The notes below the pieces were generated by a model. The model saw only the letters and a program-made list of their open reading frames with translations, had not been told where the DNA came from and did not search any database. A DNA stretch of 62,526 nucleotides from assembly GCA_021647985.1 (NCBI GenBank), contig JAKITQ010000014.1:1-62526 (forward strand), written 5' to 3'. Each line of letters begins with the position of its first letter. Positions within the stretch are counted from its first letter, which is position 1. The translations under genes were made by a program, and so were the position numbers. Positions 9,403 through 19,445 of the stretch are shown here, one piece after another. The DNA comes from Flavobacteriaceae bacterium. GTDB lineage: Bacteria; Bacteroidota; Bacteroidia; Flavobacteriales; Flavobacteriaceae.

Positions 9403-11972
9403 ATCACACAGTTTACAGAGTCTTAAAAATTAAATATTTATTATTTATGATACCCTTGTTGATTTTTTCCTGTAATGTCACAGGCGAAAAATCAACAAGC
9501 AATCATACTAATTTGTCAGGTATTGAAGTCTCTGACGTTGAAAAATTTAACAACATAACCTTAGAACTCTCTTTAAAACCTTTTAAGGAAAATAACCCAG
9601 CCTATATTTCGAAAGTATGTCAAGAAATATTTACACAATGGGGCTCTTTATTAAGACGTACAGACACCATATCATTGATGTTGTGGACAGCCGATGGTTC
9701 AGAAATACTGGATTATAGCGGAAGCTTGGATCAGCCTCTGGAATGGGCAAAATATATGGGGAATCCGAATACAAAACATGAGGTTAATTCTTCTCCAGAT
9801 GAAAATCTAATATTGCACGAAAGAGCTTTTACCTATATGGACAACCCACCAGAATTTAGTTATAATGACCTCAAATTCATTGTTGCAACATTAAAAAAAA
9901 CAGGGGAAAGAATGACAGGGAAACCGATACGGGTTGGTGCAACATTTGACCCTGGACCAGAGTTTGCAAAATCTGAATTTAAATATAAAAAACACCCCGA
10001 AATCTGTATTGGAAATACAATGGGAAGTAAAACTTTCGTTGTTTGTTATGCAACATTAAATGAAGATAAAAACAGTTATGCAGGGTTTCCAAATGGAATA
10101 AAGCAGGATACACCTTTCGGTACATTTTTCGGGCGTCAGTCAGAGCATTTCCTCAGCGACCTTGGGTTTGATTATTTATGGCTATCCAATGGTTTTGGTT
10201 TTGGCATGGAAACGTGGAGCGCTACTGGGGCAGTTTTTGATGGGGAAAAATTCTATCCTGAAAAAATTGCCGATACAAGAAAGAAAATTATTGATTTCTG
10301 GAGCTTGTTCAGAAAAGAATGTCCGGAATTTCGTATTGAAACACGAGGAACTAATCTATCAACAGGAATCGATTTGGCAGCTGATGGTGTTGATTTGAAA
10401 AGCATTTATAATGGTAATTTTAACATATTACCTCCACCTAATTCTCCTTGGGCTGCTCTAAACGGTGATTTTGGTCTGGAGTTGGCTGGTTATATGTCAC
10501 GAATTGCAGAGCTTCCAGATAGCCGGTATTTATTTAGATATTACACACATGACCCTTGGTGGATTAATAGCCCCTGGTTAGATCGTTATGGTAGAGAACC
10601 CCATGACATTTACCTACCTATGGCGATTTCTAGGATCAATGAACAGGGTGTAACAACACTGCCAACTCATTTAAACTTTCTTACTATTGACAATACTTTT
10701 GGAGATATGCCAGTACAAGTACCCGATGAAGTAATGCCACACATTCTTCAGGCGAGGAGAAATGCCCCTGATCAGGCAGGTCCAGTAGTTTGGGTTTACC
10801 CGTTTGATGAATACCACAATTGGGCAACGAACCAACCTGAAAGGCTTGAAGAGATTTATTATGGTGACTGGTTTATACGACAGGCAATTAATGAAGGGTT
10901 TCCAATGAATTCAGTGGTGTCAACGAAAAATTTCATAACCATTGAGCAATCTGAGAAATCAACATTTAAAGAATCTATATTAGTATCAATAGTTCCAGAT
11001 GAAGGAAGTGAACTGGAAAAGCAATTAATGGATTTTGTAATAAAGGGAGGTAAACTGATAGTTTATGGCCCGATAACTAACGGAGGTAAAGATTTTTTAA
11101 AATTTTTAAATATCAAATCATCAAGCGCTTTGTTTGGTGAGTTTCAAATAAAAACTTCAATGGATTCCGATTGGACAGAAAGAAAAGAATCCATGCGTTT
11201 AAGACATACTGTTACAATGTCTGGAGGAGGAATTGAGAGTGAATTGGCCAAACCAGAACCAGAAACAAAAGTATTGGCACAGGTTTTTAAAAATAGTAAA
11301 AAAAGAGATGTAGTAGTATTACGCCAACTTGCGGCATGGAATGGAGGAGCAGTCTGTTATATTCGTGGTACCAGTTCTCTAACATATAAGGGCGGTCATC
11401 TTTTAACTCCTGATGATCCCGACAAATGGTTTTCAGGCCCTTCATTGATGCGTTCCAGTCTTGGCGCGCTTGGATATTCTATTCGTTATTCTAAAAAATC
11501 AGAGCGTATAAAAGATCCTATCAATTGTATTTCAAGACATGATAATGCGTTCTATATATCTGGCTATGTTTCTAATCAGACGGTTGAACAACAATTTAAG
11601 TTTCCACAAGGAGCACCTCTTTTCATAGGTACTGAAACAGAGTTAAAAGCAGGTTTCTCAACGTATCGCTTTCCAAAGGCATATCAAAAAGAAAGTAGGC
11701 TGTTTGTAGAGCAGCAAGATGGTATAGTTTCATGTTATGAAATTCATTCAGGAGAAAAAGGAATTGAAAGAAGAATAGGAATTAAGGGGCTTAAAAATGC
11801 CACAATCAGATTTTACCCGCCTCAAGGAGTTTCTTTAGAAAATATTAAAGCCTATAATAATAGCGGTTACCCATATAAAGAAGGACAAATTAAAGCCGTA
11901 AAAGAAGAAAAGTATCCAGGGCACTATTATTTATTCAAAAACATAAATGGACAATTGATTGTGTCGTGGTAA
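9399..11972 (+). CDS. Large lipoprotein of unknown function, possibly a new type of glycoside hydrolase
   Basis: I do not recognise this 857-residue protein. It has a lipoprotein signal (MIPLLIFSCN, Cys at about residue 25). Residues roughly 50-500 look like a catalytic alpha/beta domain rich in aromatic and acidic motifs (LWLSNGFGFGMETWSATG, HDPWWINSPWLDRYGREP, VWVYPFDEYHNW), resembling sugar-binding clefts of TIM-barrel glycosidases. Residues about 520-580 (ESILVSIVPDEGSELEKQL, GGKLIVYGPITNGG) look like the Rossmann-type domain following the barrel in some beta-galactosidases. A beta-rich C-terminus follows. It is translationally coupled to the symporter and isomerase, so a periplasmic role in releasing that sugar is a fair inference. 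Activity is not proven. Confidence 0.6.
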   Translation: MNHTVYRVLKIKYLLFMIPLLIFSCNVTGEKSTSNHTNLSGIEVSDVEKFNNITLELSLKPFKENNPAYISKVCQEIFTQWGSLLRRTDTISLMLWTADGSEILDYSGSLDQPLEWAKYMGNPNTKHEVNSSPDENLILHERAFTYMDNPPEFSYNDLKFIVATLKKTGERMTGKPIRVGATFDPGPEFAKSEFKYKKHPEICIGNTMGSKTFVVCYATLNEDKNSYAGFPNGIKQDTPFGTFFGRQSEHFLSDLGFDYLWLSNGFGFGMETWSATGAVFDGEKFYPEKIADTRKKIIDFWSLFRKECPEFRIETRGTNLSTGIDLAADGVDLKSIYNGNFNILPPPNSPWAALNGDFGLELAGYMSRIAELPDSRYLFRYYTHDPWWINSPWLDRYGREPHDIYLPMAISRINEQGVTTLPTHLNFLTIDNTFGDMPVQVPDEVMPHILQARRNAPDQAGPVVWVYPFDEYHNWATNQPERLEEIYYGDWFIRQAINEGFPMNSVVSTKNFITIEQSEKSTFKESILVSIVPDEGSELEKQLMDFVIKGGKLIVYGPITNGGKDFLKFLNIKSSSALFGEFQIKTSMDSDWTERKESMRLRHTVTMSGGGIESELAKPEPETKVLAQVFKNSKKRDVVVLRQLAAWNGGAVCYIRGTSSLTYKGGHLLTPDDPDKWFSGPSLMRSSLGALGYSIRYSKKSERIKDPINCISRHDNAFYISGYVSNQTVEQQFKFPQGAPLFIGTETELKAGFSTYRFPKAYQKESRLFVEQQDGIVSCYEIHSGEKGIERRIGIKGLKNATIRFYPPQGVSLENIKAYNNSGYPYKEGQIKAVKEEKYPGHYYLFKNINGQLIVSW

Positions 11973-12079
11973 AAAAATAGTCGTGGGAAAGCGCCTGAAT
12001 GATATTAGGAATTGCTACCTGGTTAATTGCTCCATTTGTGATTGCCTCGGTTACTGTTCCTAATTTTAGAAATCTGGCC

Positions 12080-13204
12080 TTATTTTTGAATACTGAATTT
12101 ATAGATAGTTTCTGTATGATATTTTTCACCAGGCTTAAGAATTGTATTCGGAAAATTCTTTTGATTTGGAGCATCGGGATAATGCTGAGTTTCTAAGCAA
12201 AAAGAAGCTCTAGATTGGTATTTTTTTCCGCTTTTACCAACATCACCTCCATTAAGAAAATTAGCTGCATAAAATTGTAATCCAGGCTCAGTAGTAAAGA
12301 CTTCCATAACTCTACCCGATTCTGGTTCAACAACTCTTGCTGCTAATGCCAAATCACCATCTTGATTATTTAAAACCCAGTTATGGTCAAAACCGGAACC
12401 AATTTTAATTTGCTGATCATCTGCATTGATATTCTTTCCCATTTCTGTAAGCGTAGTAAAATCAAACGGCGTTCCTTTTACACTTGCTATATCGCCTGTA
12501 GGGATCATTTCGGAATCAACTGGCGTATAGTTATCTGCAACGATCAGTAATTTATGATTTAAAATAGTACCGTTTCCTGCTCCTTGAAGATTAAAATAGG
12601 CATGATTGGTTAAATTCACAGGTGTAGATTTATCTGTTATTGCCTCATAAGTGATTTTTAATCCATTATCATCATTTAATTCATAGGTAACTATAATGTT
12701 TAAATTACCGGGGTAACCTTCGTTCTTATCAGGGTCTAAATGTTTTAGCGTTAATATATTACCTTCCTGCTTTGCATCCCAAACAACGGCGTTATAACCC
12801 ACCTCGCCTCCGTGTAGTGCGTTATTACCTAAATTAGTTTTTAATGTATATTCTTCTCCATCAATAGAAAATTTACCTTTGGCGATTCTATTTCCAAAAC
12901 GTCCTATTATCGCGCCGAAGTATGTATTTCCTTCAACTGTATTTTTGATGTTGTCATAACCTAAAACAACATCCTCAAATTTACCATGCTTATCAGGAAC
13001 GTTTAGTGAAACAATTTTTCCTCCATAATTGGTAATCGTTACTTCAATATTATTTTTGTTTTTTAAAGTATAGAGTTTTACAGGTTTGTTTCTTACTGTC
13101 AATTCCCAGTTGTCTTCTGGTTTATTAATTTCTTTTTTAAATTCAGTTTTACAACTCATAATAAAGGATATAGTTAATATAACTGTAATAATTGATTTCT
13201 TCAT
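12080..13204 (-). CDS. galM: Aldose 1-epimerase (galactose mutarotase), lipoprotein form
   Basis: Interconverts alpha and beta anomers of aldoses. The 374-residue protein has an N-terminal lipobox (FIMSC) and so is likely periplasmic or membrane-anchored rather than cytoplasmic. Family motifs: TNYGGKIVSL, NTYFGAIIGRFGNRIA, NALHGG, the catalytic histidine in LTNHAYFNL, and the catalytic glutamate in CLETQHYPDAPNQ near the C-terminus. Length is standard. It is the last gene of the minus-strand block and converges on the lipoprotein gene; 422 bases separate it from the esterase gene upstream, so it may have its own promoter. Confidence 0.93.
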   Translation of the reverse strand: MKKSIITVILTISFIMSCKTEFKKEINKPEDNWELTVRNKPVKLYTLKNKNNIEVTITNYGGKIVSLNVPDKHGKFEDVVLGYDNIKNTVEGNTYFGAIIGRFGNRIAKGKFSIDGEEYTLKTNLGNNALHGGEVGYNAVVWDAKQEGNILTLKHLDPDKNEGYPGNLNIIVTYELNDDNGLKITYEAITDKSTPVNLTNHAYFNLQGAGNGTILNHKLLIVADNYTPVDSEMIPTGDIASVKGTPFDFTTLTEMGKNINADDQQIKIGSGFDHNWVLNNQDGDLALAARVVEPESGRVMEVFTTEPGLQFYAANFLNGGDVGKSGKKYQSRASFCLETQHYPDAPNQKNFPNTILKPGEKYHTETIYKFSIQK

Positions 13205-13626
13205 AAGGATAATTTTTTTTAATCAAAAGAATTCCCCAACGCTTGCGTCGGTGGTCAAGAGGAAAGTTTGAAAACCTAAGGTTTTCATAAAACTAAAAAT
13301 AAATTCTTTCCGCTTGATACCTCGAACCCTTGGGTAGAGGAAGTTCATTTAATATTTAAAACGATTAACGAATATACATTTTTTTCTTTTTTTTCAAAAT
13401 AGAATACTTAAAATTGCAATTGTAGGTTTATAAATAAAAATATTTTAACTTGCCTAAGTATGGTATAAATACAATAGGCTTATTGATAAATAAACACCTC
13501 ACATATTTCATGAAAAATCCAATCGTTATCATTAAATCATTGCAACGCAGTTTTAAACTATAGCCTTTTTATACATTGCTATAGCCTTGTTGTTTTTATC
13601 TGTAAACGACTAAGATACAAGCAATT
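13205..13626. other. Intergenic region between esterase and galM
   Basis: No gene found in 422 bases. Visible structure: a palindrome GAAAACCTAAGGTTTTC (13270-13286); a small hairpin TACCTCGAACCCTTGGGTAG (13318-13337) almost identical to a segment right of the IS4 element at 59514; and two copies of CTATAGCCTT (13558-13567 and 13579-13588), 21 bases apart, about two helical turns, which could be an operator. Any galM promoter must lie here; I could not fix one. Confidence 0.5.
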
Positions 13627-15078
13627 TTATTTTTCAACTTGTGTAGCATCATCCCATTCGTCTGTTCTGAAAGATGACGCAGGTAAAAGGTTCGTATCGT
13701 AAAGTGTTCCATCTATCCAGTTTCGCCAAGCATAGCGAACTGCAATAGGATTTTGCACGTTATCGCTTTTCACTAGCACATTTTTGCGATTAACTATTTC
13801 GGCAATAGCTGAATAAAACACCCTGTCAACTCCTGCAATTTCAAACCCTTCTAACTTATCGTAAGCGTAAAGCCCACCTTCAGCATTTTTGAATTTTAAA
13901 ATAATTCCATCATCTGTTACTTCTAATGAATCGAAAATCGGCCCGGAAAAGTCTACTGCTTCAAACCCATAAGTTTGGTTCAGCGCATTGTATAGTAGCC
14001 TATCTGCCACTTCCTTCTTTTTAGGTGGATGAATATAGTTAGCCTGACCAATATCCATGGTAATGGCTATACCGGAATTTGGGATTAAGTCCAGGCAAAG
14101 TAATTGTGCCTCACGAATAAAAGCGGAGTTGTCGGAAGTTGTGAACGAAGTATTACCACCATATAAAAAGGGTGCGATTTGAACAAAATAGAAAGGGAAA
14201 TCTCCAATTTCCCATCTTGATCGCCAATCTTTAACCATAGCAGGGAAAAGTTTTGTGTATTTCTGAGGTTCACGACGATTGGATTCACCTTGATACCATA
14301 ACGCACCTTTAATAGTGTATGGAATTAATGGATTAATCATGGCATTGAAAAGTACTGTTGGAAAGCGATTACCCTTATCAAGATCAACTTCAGTAAGATC
14401 AACTTCCTGAAAAGAATTCAAAACCTCACTACTTATCCAAGCCTCTACAATACTTCCACCCCAGGAGGTATGAATCATCCCCACCGGGACATTTAAAATT
14501 TCCTGCAATTGCTGCCCAAAGAAATAAGCCACTGCACTAAAGTTTTTTACATTATCCGGACTTGCGGATTGCCATCCCGAGTACCCCTCTACATTTTTCA
14601 ATGGAACTGTTGCCGCAAATCTATCAACCGTGAATAACCGTAAATTCTCATTTTTGGAGGTCGTGATTGCTTGTTGTGCTCCAAAAGTTGGCTGCCCGTT
14701 ATAACCACTGACTGGTTGTTGCATATTTGATTGTCCAGAACATAACCAAACCTCACCAAACAAAATATTTTCTAATAAAATATCTGATTCCTTACTGGTG
14801 ATTTTTATCGTTTGCGGTGCTTTGCTGTTGGTAGTTTGTACTTTAACTGTCCAATTTCCCTCCTTGTCCGCTTCTATATTCAATGGTTCATTCAACCAAG
14901 ATGCATTGATGGTGATTTTTTCTTTTGCATCAGCCCATCCCCAAAGCACAATTGTGGTATTGCGCTGCAAAACCATATTTGACGATACAATAGCAGGAAG
15001 TTTAACCACTGCACTAATTGATTGTACAAATAGCAGATTAAATGTTGCTATTAGAATAATTAAAGACACTTTTCTCAT
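13627..15078 (-). CDS. Sialate O-acetylesterase-like (SASA domain) esterase
   Basis: Secreted carbohydrate esterase of the SGNH-like SASA group, 483 residues with a signal peptide (cleavage likely after QSISA). Nucleophile motif LCSGQSNM, oxyanion/His-block segments GMIHTSWGGSIVEAW and ALWYQGESN, and the C-terminal HPPKKKEVADRL that supplies the catalytic histidine are all present. In polysaccharide loci such proteins remove acetyl groups from glycans, not only sialic acid. It lies 104 bases downstream of the PhoD-like gene in the same direction, so it probably belongs to the GH97/sulfatase cluster. The sialate name is only the family label. Confidence 0.88.
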   Translation of the reverse strand: MRKVSLIILIATFNLLFVQSISAVVKLPAIVSSNMVLQRNTTIVLWGWADAKEKITINASWLNEPLNIEADKEGNWTVKVQTTNSKAPQTIKITSKESDILLENILFGEVWLCSGQSNMQQPVSGYNGQPTFGAQQAITTSKNENLRLFTVDRFAATVPLKNVEGYSGWQSASPDNVKNFSAVAYFFGQQLQEILNVPVGMIHTSWGGSIVEAWISSEVLNSFQEVDLTEVDLDKGNRFPTVLFNAMINPLIPYTIKGALWYQGESNRREPQKYTKLFPAMVKDWRSRWEIGDFPFYFVQIAPFLYGGNTSFTTSDNSAFIREAQLLCLDLIPNSGIAITMDIGQANYIHPPKKKEVADRLLYNALNQTYGFEAVDFSGPIFDSLEVTDDGIILKFKNAEGGLYAYDKLEGFEIAGVDRVFYSAIAEIVNRKNVLVKSDNVQNPIAVRYAWRNWIDGTLYDTNLLPASSFRTDEWDDATQVEK

Positions 15079-15182
15079 TTTTTTAATTTTTTTTGATTGA
15101 ATTAAATTTATTTTTTTTGTGAATGCATCCCTTTAGAAAAAAATAAAAGAATAATTAGCACTAAAAAAGGTTTCACTAATAG

Positions 15183-17747
15183 TTAGTTTAATGTAACCAA
15201 GATCGATTTTAGTCCTTTTTCTTTAGTAGGAATTAATCCTTTAAAAACTTTTTCTACATTAGAATCGGGATCACTTATAATAACGGTATAAGTACTCTCC
15301 TCATATACTTTTGGATTAAATTGATTTCCATTAATTCGCAATGTATACACAATTTCAGTAGTGTTTTCATCAATTACTTGAACCACTGGATTTGTAAAAT
15401 CAGAAACCTTAATGGTTGGCAACCACTTATATGCTTTTTTCGCATAGTTATCTTCCATATTAATGGTTTTGGGCCATCCTGGATATTGAGTTCCTGTAGA
15501 AGAATCTGTTGGATCTACATAACGAGGCCAACATTCCATAGTAATGTTTCTTGTACTTTTGGTGAGTTTAACAATTCCATAACCAGGCATCCGGTCGTGT
15601 AATTCCTTAGGTTCCACACCCGACTTTGGCCCAGGATTGGTATGTGCATAGACATTTACTTTATTTCCAAATCCGTCTAAATATTCACCTGTATATTCTT
15701 GCAAACCTTCGATATGGTTTTTCCCAAATTTATCAAAAGGCATCCATGCTCTTGGATAAAAATTGGCAATGGATGGAACACAAAAAGACCAACCCGCATC
15801 GTTTTGTTCATCAATACCGTGGTTTACAATAGTTGCCAAATGCTGATCTCCAGCCAACATAAATCCATACCCTTTTCGAATAGAACTCAATGCTTTATTT
15901 CTTCCAGTTTGAGGCCATCCATTAGAATCGAAATCCATATACAAATGCATTAATCCAGGGCCATGGTGTGTTGCCATATTGCCAAAAATGGTTTGTGATA
16001 GCACCACTTTTATATCTGTTCCTCTCCAATCTGCAGCCCAATGATCTAAAAAATCTAATTGTCGATCTCCCAATAACTTAGCACCTTCAATATCTGCCAT
16101 TTTATACGTGTAATTAGAATCTATTACATGGTCTGGTCTTCCCGATTTTGTTGGAGTAACCAAGCCGTTTGGACCCGATTTAAATTTTCGATCTTCAAGA
16201 ATAGCAAAACTAATACGTCCTAAATTTAAGGATGTATAGTAGGTTTTAATTCCTGTTTTTATTGGAGTAGGGTCGAATGGATCGGGAAAATGACTCACCT
16301 GAGTACGCTCAACCATTTTTACAAACTCGGCTCCATGAACATAACCACCTTTGGTATCTACTTCGGTGTCACCGCCACCACCTCCCCAAATATTTCCTTG
16401 AAAAACGTCATGATCATCTGTAATTGTAATCGATGGTAAATTTTTGGTAACATCAGCATACGCCCAGCACCATAAATACCATTTATACATATAGTCTGTG
16501 TACTTGTTTTTAAAATCTGGAGAAGTTGGACTTGCTCCTTCATAAATTTGATCTCCACTAAAAAAAAGTAAATCGGGGTTTTGTTTTACTACATTATCAA
16601 TAAGTTGTGTATGTGGATACCAAATTTGTTTTTCCCAATCAAAAGGACCGCGTTCTACGCCTCCTTTTGTTAAATTGTGGTTTCCTGTAAATCCGGCTAC
16701 AATAATCGTATCTTTTTCAATAGGATTATTTTTAATTGAACCATTATAATAGTACGTTTTTTTAGTGTCTTTTAATTCATAAGAGACGCGGTATAGAGTT
16801 GTAATTTTATTATTAAAGTTTTCAACTCTAAACAAGGCATTGTAAGATAATTTTTCTATTGTTGATGTAGCAACCACGGTCCAGCTCCCGTCAATATTTA
16901 ATTCTAAGGTTGCAGCAGTATTATCTTCAACGCCAAGCGGCATTAATTGCGCATTTAATTTTAGAATATTATTAGATACAAGGTATTGTGCCGAAAGGAT
17001 TGGACCACTTGAATGAGCGGGGGTATATTTAAATTTAGTTCCTGACAAACTCCAATTATTAAACCAAAAGGCTCCTGTGTTTTTTCCATTTCCTGGATGA
17101 GAAACCAATGCTACATTTCCAATTAATTTTGTATCTGCAATGGTATATGTTAGCTTTTCTAACTCTTTATTTGCCTTAGAATAAACACTTAAAACGAGTT
17201 GATATGAATTTTCATTCTGAATTCCAGAAATTTTTATTTGGTATTCTTCAGGAAGGTTTTCAAGTATTTTTTTTGCTAAAATTTCTTTATTAGGACTGTT
17301 GAAATTCAGAATAAATAGGGTTCCATCTGCTTGTACTCCTGCAAAATAACCGCCTTCATTTCCCGGACTGTGATGTATTAAAGCAGCTGCTCTATAATCT
17401 ATAGATGCTCCGGCTCCAATTAAGAATCCAGATGCAGCATTGGCATTCAGTTGCTTGTTTGAAGTTGTTGCACCTGTTGCTACAGACATTTCAAAGTTTC
17501 CAGAATCACCCAATCGTGAGGTTACAGAATGTACAGTCCGCATTGGTCTTTTTTCGGAAGTTTCAATACAAATTAAAATACCGTCTTTTACTTCCCAATC
17601 TTGCAATCTATTTGCCCAAAAATTTTCTCCTGCCCATATTCTATCTACAGTATTAGACCAATTATAGGTTGTATTTTTTTCGGTTTGGTTACAGCTTAAT
17701 AGAATTAAAAAAATAATTAAAAGTTGTATTGTATTTCTAAATTTCAT
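15183..17747 (-). CDS. PhoD-like alkaline phosphatase/phosphodiesterase lipoprotein
   Basis: Metal-dependent phosphoesterase, 854 residues. Lipobox LLSC at about residue 19. Residues 30-240 form a beta-rich N-terminal region of concanavalin/laminin-G type. The PhoD-like catalytic part follows from about residue 330: LLFFSGDQIYEG, ITDDHDVFQGNIW, LSQTIFGNM and LAGDQHLATIVNHG, giving the Asp, His and Asn metal ligands of the family. The C-terminus is a small beta domain. It sits 54 bases after the sulfatase and 104 before the esterase. Its place among glycan-degrading genes suggests that it acts on a phosphorylated or other esterified glycan rather than free phosphate; this is inference. Confidence 0.87.
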   Translation of the reverse strand: MKFRNTIQLLIIFLILLSCNQTEKNTTYNWSNTVDRIWAGENFWANRLQDWEVKDGILICIETSEKRPMRTVHSVTSRLGDSGNFEMSVATGATTSNKQLNANAASGFLIGAGASIDYRAAALIHHSPGNEGGYFAGVQADGTLFILNFNSPNKEILAKKILENLPEEYQIKISGIQNENSYQLVLSVYSKANKELEKLTYTIADTKLIGNVALVSHPGNGKNTGAFWFNNWSLSGTKFKYTPAHSSGPILSAQYLVSNNILKLNAQLMPLGVEDNTAATLELNIDGSWTVVATSTIEKLSYNALFRVENFNNKITTLYRVSYELKDTKKTYYYNGSIKNNPIEKDTIIVAGFTGNHNLTKGGVERGPFDWEKQIWYPHTQLIDNVVKQNPDLLFFSGDQIYEGASPTSPDFKNKYTDYMYKWYLWCWAYADVTKNLPSITITDDHDVFQGNIWGGGGGDTEVDTKGGYVHGAEFVKMVERTQVSHFPDPFDPTPIKTGIKTYYTSLNLGRISFAILEDRKFKSGPNGLVTPTKSGRPDHVIDSNYTYKMADIEGAKLLGDRQLDFLDHWAADWRGTDIKVVLSQTIFGNMATHHGPGLMHLYMDFDSNGWPQTGRNKALSSIRKGYGFMLAGDQHLATIVNHGIDEQNDAGWSFCVPSIANFYPRAWMPFDKFGKNHIEGLQEYTGEYLDGFGNKVNVYAHTNPGPKSGVEPKELHDRMPGYGIVKLTKSTRNITMECWPRYVDPTDSSTGTQYPGWPKTINMEDNYAKKAYKWLPTIKVSDFTNPVVQVIDENTTEIVYTLRINGNQFNPKVYEESTYTVIISDPDSNVEKVFKGLIPTKEKGLKSILVTLN

Positions 17748-17801
17748 GATAAAATAATTTGAGTTGATTTGAGTTGATTTGAATTTATGTAAATGTAAAG
17801 T

Positions 17802-19319
17802 TTAATTTTTAGTGTTTGCCCTGAACTCTTTATTTAATTTTACAAAACCGGGCTCTATCCCTTGCTTCATTTGTTCAATAACTTCGGGCTTTTCTTGTTT
17901 TAACCATTCAATTAATTCGGGTGCTCTTGGAGGCGGAGCATCTTCCCAATTAATTGGATTCAGCCCAAAATCAGTATTATTATCATTCCAATCTTTATAA
18001 AAGCCTTTCATTTTTGTTAAAACTGAAGTGTAATTTGGATCATTAATTAAATTAGTTGTTTCAAAAGGATCGTTTTTTAAATCGTATAGTTCTTCATTTT
18101 CTTTGTTTGGAGCAAAGAATTTTAACTGCAATTCATTCAATTTCCCTTCGTCTTTCAAGCCTCTCATAATATGTACAGCAGGTCTGTAGAATTCTAAATA
18201 CGCTTGGTGTGCATCATATGAAACATCGGCCATGTTATTTTTGATATAACGATAGTTATCAGTAGTTACCGCACGAGATTGATCCAAGATTTCATCCCAA
18301 AGATCTCTTGCAGAATACACATATTCTCTTGGGGTATTTGTTTCCTTAAGTATTGATTGTGCTGTTATGTATGTTGGTAATTCTATTCCTGCAGCATCCA
18401 ATATTGTGGCGGAGACATCAACAGATGCAACCATTCGGGTATCATTTTCACCACCTTTAATTCCAGCAGGCCAATTTACAATTAAAGGTAAATGCAATCC
18501 TGGTTCGTATAAATAGCCTTTGCCTCTAACATTACATCTACCATTGTCACCAATAAAAATGATGATGGTATTATCTTTTAAACCTTTTCGTTCTAAATCG
18601 GCTAGTAGTAGTCCCATTTCATAATCCATATACTCCATTTGATCTAAATATTTAGCCCAATCTTCTCGAATTACGGGGGTATCAGCATAATAGGGTGGAA
18701 GTACCACATCAGCCGGATTCACTTTATGTTTAGATTGTTCACGAATGCTATTCCAATGCCCACCTCTATGGGTAACTGTAAGAGTTACTTGAGAAAAGAA
18801 CGGTTGATCTTCTGCTGAAATATGATCTGTTTTATCAAAAAGACCAAATTCAGTTTCTCCATCCCAGTTTCCAATTGCTTTATGCTTAAAGTTTACATCA
18901 ATTTTTTTCGCATAACCACGAACAAGATCACTTCCTAAGATACAGGTATATCCAGCATCTCTTAGATAAGAAGTTATAGGTTTAAATGGTGCTTGCAAAG
19001 GAATCTCCCTGTTCGATCTATGATGCTGCGCATTGATACTATTTTGATGCACTCCTGTCATCATATTAGATCTACTCGGAGAACAGATAGAATTGTTACC
19101 ATAGGCGTTGGTAAAAAGAACACCACTTGTGGCTAAATTATTTAAAATAGGCGTTTTAACGGCTTCCATTCCATAACACTCAAGATCAGTACTAATATCT
19201 TCTGCCAAAACAAATAGAATATTTGGTTGTTGATTTGAGCTTGATTTTTGAGCAAACGAATTCGGAATATAATTAATTACACACAAAATTGTTAGTAAGA
19301 TAAATTGTTTAAAAGTCAC
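17802..19319 (-). CDS. S1-family sulfatase (formylglycine-dependent)
   Basis: Periplasmic sulfatase, 505 residues, signal peptide ending NSFA. The modification signature CSPSR (Cys79 to Arg83) marks a Cys-type formylglycine enzyme, so an FGE or anSME maturase must be encoded elsewhere. Metal site residues: an N-terminal AEDIS (an E-D variant of the usual ADD) and the central IIFIGDNGRCNVRGKG. HHRSN and TVTHRGGHW supply substrate-pocket histidines. It lies between GH97 and the PhoD-like gene in one directional run. Sulfatases in such loci desulfate algal or host glycans; the substrate cannot be assigned, though the motif set resembles N-sulfoglucosamine sulfohydrolase-like members. Confidence 0.92.
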   Translation of the reverse strand: MTFKQFILLTILCVINYIPNSFAQKSSSNQQPNILFVLAEDISTDLECYGMEAVKTPILNNLATSGVLFTNAYGNNSICSPSRSNMMTGVHQNSINAQHHRSNREIPLQAPFKPITSYLRDAGYTCILGSDLVRGYAKKIDVNFKHKAIGNWDGETEFGLFDKTDHISAEDQPFFSQVTLTVTHRGGHWNSIREQSKHKVNPADVVLPPYYADTPVIREDWAKYLDQMEYMDYEMGLLLADLERKGLKDNTIIIFIGDNGRCNVRGKGYLYEPGLHLPLIVNWPAGIKGGENDTRMVASVDVSATILDAAGIELPTYITAQSILKETNTPREYVYSARDLWDEILDQSRAVTTDNYRYIKNNMADVSYDAHQAYLEFYRPAVHIMRGLKDEGKLNELQLKFFAPNKENEELYDLKNDPFETTNLINDPNYTSVLTKMKGFYKDWNDNNTDFGLNPINWEDAPPPRAPELIEWLKQEKPEVIEQMKQGIEPGFVKLNKEFRANTKN

Positions 19320-19445
19320 AATTAATTGGTTTAGGTTTGGTTTTATGGGTGTGTAATTTAAACTCTGTCTGTTGCTTTTTTGTTTTAAATTTTTTTGATT
19401 TTATTTTAAGTCATTTAATAAAGCGCTTTCCAATAAGTAGCGTTT

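Noticed and set aside
11935..12196. Small open frames on both strands between the lipoprotein gene and galM
   Set aside because: They mostly overlap the ends of the two genes, have no ribosome site, and I recognise nothing in them.
17757..17785. TTGAGTTGAT direct repeat upstream of the PhoD-like gene as a heptad tract
   Set aside because: The unit is 10 bases and occurs only two to three times; it does not fit the 7-base family.
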